Below, piece by piece: positions 1 through 9,400 of a DNA stretch of 64,000 bases (positions are counted from its first letter, which is position 1; each line of letters opens with the position of its first letter). The stretch covers positions 1-64,000 of the forward strand of contig JBAMJV010008303.1 of the NCBI GenBank assembly GCA_037951105.1. The letters are read 5' to 3'. This DNA is from Echinarachnius parma. Taxonomy: Eukaryota > Echinodermata > Echinoidea > Clypeasteroida > Echinarachniidae. The notes below the pieces were generated by a model. It saw only the letters and a list, made by a program, of their open reading frames with translations, ran no database searches and had not been told where the DNA came from. Made by a program: the position numbers and the translations under genes.

Positions 1-166
1 TCTCGGTGCATGGTATATTTGTATAACACAGTTTTAGCCACGAAAGTTTAGTTAGACACAAGCATTCCTTTCCCTTTTAATTGTTTCCCTAGTCTCTTCT
101 GGGGCTTTCAAACTAAATGATATACTGGCCTTGTTTTAACTTGTAATAACATATTTTCTCTTCTAG

Positions 167-178
167 TTAAACAGAAAT
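167..178 (+). other. TTK: Candidate 12-nt TTK microexon
   Basis: Twelve bases lie between a strong acceptor (TATTTTCTCTTCTAG) and a strong donor (GTAAGT). Four codons (Leu-Asn-Arg-Asn in phase 0) would leave the frame of the next exon unchanged. Without RNA evidence this is only a splice-signal inference. Confidence 0.3.
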
Positions 179-215
179 GTAAGTTGCTCGATCTGCCAAC
201 CAAACTAGGCTTTTT

Positions 216-298
216 TTGAAGTCTTACTTGTCCAACGTTATTTTTTACTTGCCCCGGGCAATTTGGGCAAGTGCTAGTGACGAGCCCTGTGATATACT
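216..298 (-). repeat. Short interspersed repeat, inverted partner of 10335-10410
   Basis: Its reverse complement matches 10335-10410 at roughly three quarters of positions, sharing GGGCTCG, TTGCCCGGGGCAA and GTTGG(G/A)CAAGTAA blocks. The two copies flank all but the last of the visible kinase exons in opposite orientation. Confidence 0.6.
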
Positions 299-339
299 AG
301 TTATAATGACCGACTGGTTGTCCTTTTTTGCATCACCAG

Positions 340-456
340 GCTGTTCCTGCTCCTGCTCCCGCCCCTGCCCCCCAGCGCAGTTCCAAAAATATAGTGCAAG
401 TCAACGGCAAGAGCTTCTCCATCATCAAACTCATTGGCAAAGGAGGATCATCAAAG
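340..456 (+). CDS. TTK: TTK exon: linker and glycine-rich loop
   Basis: 39 codons, phase 0 at both ends, with acceptor TTTTTTGCATCACCAG and donor AAAG|GTAAGC. It encodes an Ala-Pro run followed by the kinase start [19 protein letters not shown]. The glycine loop is split by the next intron, so its VF is on the following exon. Confidence 0.88.
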
Positions 457-3400
457 GTAAGCACAGGCTGCTAACTTATGTCATTTGTGACCTTACACCA
501 CAAAACGACCGTTAAGTCACTGTGTTAGTTTCTCTTATATTAAATAAAATAGTTAATTTTGTGTAAAATATGAGATTTGGGATTTTTGTATTTCTTGAAT
601 AAGTGCATCTTAATCTAAGTTCTGTGACATTTTGTGCTTCAGAAATCATGTTTAAATATGATTTTTTCATCAAACAAATTTGTTGGGATTACAGCGCTTG
701 AATGGACGCCAATCATTCAATCTGCCCGTTTCCTCCCTTATTTTAAAGTTGCTTAAAGGGATCTAGTAACTTTGTTTACATGTGCAAAAAGTGATGAGTG
801 GTTGATACAATGTATATTGTTGTTATTTGATATGTCCACTAGGTGTTGTGTGAACATTTCAAGTTAAATGGATGTTATATGGCCGAGTAATGAGCAAAAA
901 TGCAAAGTGATATTCACTAACTCATTGCACTCACTTTGTACACAGTTTTGACGATCCATTGGATTATTTAACATCTGAAAACTATCGTAAATATCTTTTT
1001 AACAAAATGGAAATTTCAAAAACAGAAACCTGTCCCATGATTTTATTGCTAAATACCAATACAACAAGGTATGAGGGAACCGCTAGTATTCCAATTGGAT
1101 TTTGAGGATTTGGACAATGTTACTAAGTCCCTTTAAAGGCAATGACTTGTATTTTAATGCCATGTCAAAATCATCAAAATCAGTATCCCGACTTATTGGT
1201 CAATTTGTGGTGTATGGTCACACATATTGATTGATTAACTTCATAAGATTAATCCAAAAGTAATATTTCAAACATATACCAATATCATAGTAAGATCCCG
1301 CTGAACGGTGTAACATGTATGGTAGTTTCATAGATAAAAAGTTGGATGTAGTTGGATGTGGATGTAGTGTGGCAGGATCGGTAGAGCGCACGCTTTCTGA
1401 TCATGAGGTCCCGAGTTCGAACCCTGCCCACTGCCTTTGTCCTTCAGCAAGACAATTTATCCACAGTTGCTGCTCTCTACCCAGGTGTATAAATGGGTAC
1501 CATGGTCGGGTGTTAATTAGCCTTTGCGCCATCATCAGTGGCAGCACGGCTAGTATGCTCCCGGGGAGTTGAGAAAGTATGCAATATCATTGTGTGGGTT
1601 TGAAATGTACCTGATGACCATGGGTATTACGCGGTAGAATATATATACATAGTTTCCGCGCTCTATAAATGATTTATTATTATTATTATTATTATTATTA
1701 TAAAGAACACTTTTAACCTAGTGGAAAAAAAGGTGAAAATTGGTGTCAGATTTTATCACCTTCTGTCCTTTGATTTTGGCTACCATCAATTGTTCGTGAA
1801 AAGCTTTTCATTTATAAATAATTAAATAAATAAATAAATTTCTCCATAATTAGGAAGACGTTTGAAAACTCCAAACCAATTTCAACAAGGTACAAGAGAC
1901 AGGTGAAGTTGCAAGTGATTTTGATTGGATTTGACAAAGTTAATGGATCACTGTAAAAAGTAGCAATGGTAATGATAATAGTAATAGTAATGATGATGGC
2001 GATGGTGGTGGTGAAGATGATGATGATGATGATGATGGCCACAATGATAATGATAGTTGATAATAATAAGACTTCTTCTGCCAATGTTTTTATGACAGGT
2101 TTTCCAGGTTATAAGTGAAGAAACTAAAAAGATATATGCCCTTAAGTACGTCAAGTTGGGCCTCGGGGACGAGATGGCGATCGAGAGCTACAAGAATGAA
2201 ATCACCCTGCTGGAAAGACTAAAGAAATTTGACTGGATTATTCATCTCTTCGAGTAGTAAGTAGAACAATACTAACATTTAACACAAGTTTGGTTACCAT
2301 AGGCCCAAAATGTGTGTTCTTACTCGAATACGACCCTCTGCACGTTCAAAGTAAACAATTTTAAAGAAGGATTTCTTATTGAAAGCGAAATAACAATTTT
2401 GAATAGTATAGAAAAAGGGGCTTTTCTTATTTCTGGAAAACAAATTTTGGAAAAGTTACCGAAAGCATCTACATTATATTGGCCAAAGTAATTGATCAAT
2501 ATTGTTGAAATAGTATAGAAAAAGGGGCTTTTTTGTGGTAAAATCTGGACCAGAAATACATGTATCGGTTGAAACTTTAATGCACGCCACTGATATTAGG
2601 TTGAGATAATCATGGAGGACCACATGTTTCTTGCGAATGAATGTGATTCCATTGATCCTCACTGCATTTCTGAGGACCGAAGACTTTTGAAAGAAAGGGA
2701 AAAGAAAGTAATAAGCAATAAATAATAACACTGCTGTCATTGCCCCCCTGCCCCTGACAGTGAAATAACAGAAGGCCACATCTTCCTGGTGATGGAGTAT
2801 AGGTCCATCGACCTGGCAACGTTTTTGAAGATGAAGGACATCGGCCTTTAACAAAAACTTTTGAAATAAAGAGTCAAGGAAATAAAACTAAATAAATAGT
2901 AACACTGCCCTCTTTGTTCTTTGCTCCACAGTGAGATAACGGAGGACCACATCTTCCTGGTGATGGAGTGTGGGTCTATGGACCTAGCCTGAAGAAAGAC
3001 ATCATCTCCCCTAAAATGTCTAAATGAAATTGTTCAAAAAGCAACAAAATTTGAATAAATTGTAATGATACCCTCTTGTTCGATTCTTCTCCTGACAGCG
3101 AGATAACAGAGGATCACATCTTCCTGGTGATGGAGTGTGGGTCTATGGACCTAGCCTGAAGAAAGACATCATCTCCCCTAAAATGTCTAAATGAAATTGT
3201 TCAAAAAGCAACAAAATTTGAATAAATTGTAATGATACCCTCTTGTTCGATTCTTCACCTGACAGCGAGATAACAGAGGACCACATCTTCCTGGTGACGG
3301 GAGTGTGGGTCTATGGACCTAGCCTGAAGAAAGACATCATCTCCCCTAAAATGTCTAAATGAAATTGTTCAAAAAGCAACAAAATTTGAATAAATTGTAA

Positions 3401-6400
3401 TGATACCCTCTTGTTCGATTCTTCACCTGACAGCGAGATAACAGACGACCACATCATCCTGGTGACGGGAGTGTGGGTCTATGGACCTAGCCTGAAGAAA
3501 GACATCATCTCCCCTAAAATGTCTAAATGAAATTGTTCAAAAAGCAACAAAATTTGAATAAATTGTAATGATACCCTCTTGTTCGATTCTTCACCTGACA
3601 GCGAGATAACAGACGACCACATCATCCTGGTGACGGGAGTGTGGGTCTATGGACCTAGCCTGAAGAAAGACATCATCTCCCCTAAAATGTCTAAATGAAA
3701 TTGTTCAAAAAGCAACAAAATTTGAATAAATTGTAATGATACCCTCTTGTTCGATTCTTCACCTGACAGCGAGATAACAGACGACCACATCATCCTGGTG
3801 ACGGGAGTGTGGGTCTATGGACCTAGCCTGAAGAAAGACATCATCTCCCCTAAAATGTCTAAATGAAATTGTTCAAAAAGCAACAAAATTTGAAAAAATT
3901 GTAATGATACCCTCTTGTTAGATTCTTCACCTGACAGCGAGATAACAGAGGACCATATCTTCCTGGTGATGGAGTGTGGGTCTATGGACCTAGCCTGAAG
4001 AAAGACATCATCTCCCCAAAAATGTCTAAATGAAATTGTTCAAAAAGCAACAAAATTTGAATAAATTGTAATGATACCCTCTTGTTCGATTCTTCACCTG
4101 ACAGCGAGATAACAGAGGATCACATCTTCCTGGTGATGGAGTGTGGGTCTATGGACCTAGCCTGAAGAAAGACATCATCTCCCCTAAAAATGTCTAAATG
4201 AAATTGTTCAAAAAGCAACAAAATTTGAATAAATTGTAATGATACCCTCTTGTTCGATTCTTCACCTGACAGCGAGATAACAGAGGACCACATCTTCCTG
4301 GTGATGGAGTGTGGGTCCATCGACCTGGCAACGTTTCTGAAGAAGAAGAAAGGCAACATCTCGCCCAACCACATCTGGTGCTACTGGCAGGAGATGCTCC
4401 AGGCCGTGGATGTCATACACAAACAAGGTGAACAACCATTTTGTCTTTAACCCTTAGAAAAGGCCGGGCAACTTGACATTTGAAAACTATCATTGTATTA
4501 AAAACAATATCTCTGATATGACCATAACCCAAGCGTCTCTTTAATCAATGCGCCTTTAAATGGATCTAGTAACTACATGTATGTTTACATAGTTGATGAA
4601 ATGATTCTCCTGACGATGATAAAAACTGATCAAAACTTTGAGCGATGATTGCATTCTTCTTAGGACCACCATTCTTCCAAGATAGAATATTCAATGTGTA
4701 CCAAAAAACTTTCACTTTAAAATGTTTGTCTTTACTAATTGTAAATTTTACTAATTAGGCATTGTCCACAAGCCTACAAACTTTATCTTTGGTGGTGCGG
4801 AGCTTAAGCTAATATGCTGTGGCACTACTAGCGCCATCATTTGCAATCACACAAGCATCATTAAGTAGAAATTTGATGATTGATCCTAAAAATCCTTCTT
4901 GTTCGTTGTTGAAGGAATCATGCATATAGTGACTTGAAACGTGCAAACTTCATCTTTGTGGAGGCTGAGCTCAAGCTGATTGACTTTGGCATCGCTAGCG
5001 CCATCACCTCCAATCAGTCATTAAGCAGAATTTTGATGATTCATCCTAAAAATTCTTCTTTTTATTGAAGGCAATCTTTATTTTTGTAGAGGTGGAGGTC
5101 AATCTTATTGACTTTGGCATCATTAGCGCCATCACTTGCGATCACACCAACATCATTTAGGAGAAATTTGATCCTTTATCTCAAACATTAATAATAGAAC
5201 GACAGTTGCCTTTTTGTTACATTTCTGTTCGCACACTTTTCAGGTGTTGTTCACAGCGACGTGAAACCAGCTAATTTCAACTTTGAGGAGGCTGAGCACT
5301 AGCAATGCCAAAGTCTATCAACTTTGGCATTGCTAGTGCCATCACCTGTGACCACACCAGCATAATCAAGTAGAAATTTGATGATTTATCCTTGAAAAAT
5401 CGATTTATTTATTTATTATTATTTGTTTTTGAGTTACAGGTATCATGCATAGTGGAGCTTGTGGAGGCAGTGCTCAAGCTGATAGAATTCGTCATCGCTA
5501 GCGCCATCACCTGCAATAATTTATTAAAGGGACTTAGTAACATTGTCCAAATCCTCAAAATCCAATTGAAATTCTAGCAGTTCCCTCATACCTCGTCGTG
5601 TTCTTATTAACAAAAAAAAGCATGGGACAGGTTTCAGATTTTCATATTTTCCTTTCGTTAAAAAGATATTTACGATTGAAGTTTACAGATGTCAAATTAT
5701 CCAACGGATCGTCAGAACCGTGGACAAAGTGAGTGCAATGAGTGAGTGAATGTCACTTTGCATTTTTGCTCATTACTCGGCCATATAAAGTCCATTCAAC
5801 TTGAAAGTTTCACACAACACCCAGTGGAAATACCAGATAACAACAATATACATTGTATCAACCACTCGTCGCTTTTTGCACATGTCAGAAGCAGAATTTT
5901 CTTAATTCATCTTAAAAATCCTACTTGAAGGTATCGTGCATAGCGACTTGAAACCTGCAAACTTCATCTTTGTGGAGGCTGAGCTCAAGCTGATTGACTT
6001 TGGCATCGCCAGCGACATCACCTGCAATCACACCAGTATCATTAAGGAGAAATTTGATCCTTTATCTCAAACATTTTAATTGAACAACATTTGCCTTTTT
6101 GTTGCATTTCCATTCCCACACTTTTCAGATATGGTGCACAGCGACTTGAAACCAGCAAACTTCATCTTTGTGGAGGCTGAGCTCAAGCTGATAGACTTTA
6201 GCATCGCTAGCGCCATCACCTCCAATCATTCATTAAGCAGTATTTTGATGATTCATCCTAAAAATTCTTCTTTTTTATTGAAGGTATCGTGCATAGTGAC
6301 TTGAAACCAGCAAACTTCATTTTTGTTGAGGCTGAGCTCAAGCTGATTGACTTTGGCATCGCTAGCGCCATCACCTGCGATCACACCAGCATCATTAAGG

Positions 6401-9400
6401 AGAAATTTGATCCTGTATCTCAAACATTTCCGTTCCAACACTTTTCAGGTATCGTCCACAGCGACTTGAAACCAGCAAACTTCATCTTTGTGGAGGCTGA
6501 GCTGAAGCTGATTGACTTTGGCATCGCTAGCGCCATCACCTGCGATCACACCAGCATCATTAAGGAGAATCAGATCGGGACGCTCAACTACATGTCACCG
6601 GAGGCCATCCAGGATATGTCGCCCCCTCCCCCATCCAGTAATGGTGGTTACCATGGCAATAAGAGACTACAACTCAAGGTGAGTTCATAAGGGAGGATAA
6701 TGGTGATTATGATGACAACGACAATGTTGTGGTGGTGGTGATGGTGGTGGTGGTGATGATGTTGATACATGGTGATTGTGATAATGGTGGTGGTGATGAT
6801 GTTGATGATGATGACACTATTAAGACTATTAAGTTTTATAAAGCATATAACACATAGCATAAGCATGGTCCTATGCGCTAAATAGATCTAAAATACAATT
6901 ACTTATTCAGGCTGTAACATAATCTGATTTAAAGTCAATAAGATAATGATTCATGTGGTTCCATCTATTTATTTAGAAACTATGTGAGATAAAAAAACAA
7001 GACTAATGTGTGATCCCATGTATTCTTTTTCATGTTAGATCAACTGTAAGAGTGATGTGTGGTCCCTTGGTTGCATTCTATACTGTATGGTGTACGGCCG
7101 CACTCCATTCCAGCACATCCCCCATCATCTGCTCAAGATGCAGGCCATCTGTAACCCAGACCACATCATCGACTTCCAACCCATCGACAACGAGCTCCTG
7201 CTCGATGTCATGAAGGTAAGTACCAACCACCTGGAAGACAAACAACATTTTGAACTTCTTATTCATGAAATTGCCTTTTGAAAGTGTCAGTTTATGAACA
7301 GTGTGGGAGGGTATTAAGCCAACATTATGTTTTTTCTTCATCAAAATATGTCTTAATTATAATTTTGTATGGGCCCCGTTGCAGAAAGAGTTGCAATTAA
7401 TTGCATCAGGACTGCATCGAAAACACAATTGTTTAAATGGAAGTGTATTATAATTACTAAATAGTCTCTGCATTATTGGATATGCTTTTGTATTCGTGTA
7501 CTCTTAAGATGAATTACCCCTATGAAGCGGACCGCTGTACCTTCAAACATAAAATCTGTTAACGAGTGTTGAAGCCTGAAGGGGTTTATTACCCATTCAT
7601 AATGTTGTGTTCTCTGTAAATATCTTTATAGATGAGTTTTTCCAAAGCAATTACAATACATTATTCCGATGGATTCTTATTTCCTTGCAGAAATGTCTGA
7701 CGAGAGATGTGAAGGTGAGGCCGTCCATCCCAGAGCTGCTTGATCATCCCTACATGAGGAAATCAGATGCACCAGGTATGCATGCATTAATATCAATAAC
7801 TAGTGGCTAAGCGCCCCTTTGTGACGCCGCGTGTGTGCATAGGATCCTGTTTCGAGTAATCGCTTGGGCTCTGAGTCTTTTCGATGAGCGTATTATTGCA
7901 TAAATGAATGTCGCTCACAGTGTGTACAAACATATCCTTTGATTGACTCATGGATTTAGATGCCACAGACATTGGGCCGTATGCATAAAAACAAGCAATT
8001 GCTTGTGCTAGCCTTTTGCTTGAATCGGTATGCACACAAACAAGCAATTGCTTGCAAGCAAAAGCTTTTGCTTACAAGCACAAGCAATTGCTTACTGCTC
8101 GTAAGCAATTGCTTAAAACCGTATGCATAAAACGAACCTTTTACTTGTCTTGATAAGCAATTGCTTGTGTTTTTTCAAGCACCTCCAGATCAACTTGAGC
8201 TCTTGCTTACTAAGGACATTCGCGTTTTAGAATCAAGTTTTCATACCGTTTCAGGATGATTTAAAACTCCTGGTTCCAGAGGTTATGTTGGGATTACATA
8301 TTTAATCAAATGGCTGTTATTTTAGACATTTATATCCATGTAGGCAATTTTGTTCATGATTTGAAAATATTTGCGTAAGAAAAATACTGTTGCCAGGTCG
8401 GGCACGACCAGGGAAAGCTGCTATGCAAGGGACTACATGACATTTGCATACACTACGTTTGCATACACTACGAATCCCCTTTGTTGTCATGCAGTGCGAT
8501 GTTCGCACAACCGTAACGATGCTTTGTTCAACACGTAAGCAATTGCTTAGGCAGTGTAAGCAAAAGGTTTCAGCACAAGCAAAAGCTTATGCATACGAAA
8601 TTAAGCAATTGCTTGAACTTGATCTTTTGCTTGACAAGCTCTTGCTTGTGCTTGAAGCAATTGCTTATAAGCAATTGCTACGTTTTTTACGCATTTTTTA
8701 TGCATACGGCCCATTGAAGAGATATTTCATTTTATATCCCTCATGAGATCATTTTACCATTGAATTTGACATACGATAGTTTTGGACAACACGCGCACTC
8801 ATGTGACTGGGCTTGTTAGTAAAAACTAACACTAAAAGTGCGTTACGCGCTCTCTCATAGATCATGTGTTTTAGCAAAATGCACACGCAAACAAATTTGT
8901 GCAGTACTCTATGGTGCACATGGTCTAGTCACGTGATTGCCCGCGCTAGTACGCATTCATCGCGTACTTGCGCAACTGCCAGCGCGCAAAATAAACAATG
9001 ACATTAAGCGTATATATACTATTAGATGCGCCATGGTTCTGGAGGCTCATACTGGCTTCATCAATGTCGATTGATTTTTATGTCAAAATTTACAAGCGAT
9101 TTTATGAAATATTGAAGAGATTTTCACTTATTTTGCGTATAAGATGAACGCAATCCGTGATATTGATGAGTGATATAAAACAACTAACTAATGTGCTTGA
9201 TTGTGATAGGCAATCTATTACCTCGGTGTGCTCAAATTGACTATTACCCTCAGCTACGCTTCGGGTAATAGGCATTTCGAGCCCGCCTCGGTAATAGATT
9301 TGACTATCACAAGAAGCACATTCGTTTAGTTGTATAAAATTGCACAACTACAGTATTAATTTACTCTACTGGGCATTACATATGTATACATTATATCTCT

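Larger units (their letters stand above)
1..339 (+). other. TTK intron upstream of the first visible kinase exon
   Basis: AT-rich intronic sequence. It contains the candidate microexon at 167-178 and, at about 216-298, one member of a repeat family with TTGCCCGGGGCAAGT-type cores that recurs in opposite orientation at 10335-10410. No other coding sequence seen. Confidence 0.6.

Noticed and set aside
1371-1440. tRNA gene
   Set aside because: A- and B-box-like sequences are present but the acceptor stem does not close, and the sequence continues into a SINE body with an ATT tail, repeated at 9788.
1812-2154. His- or Ile-rich minus-strand frames
   Set aside because: Translation of a GAT/GGT microsatellite in a TTK intron.
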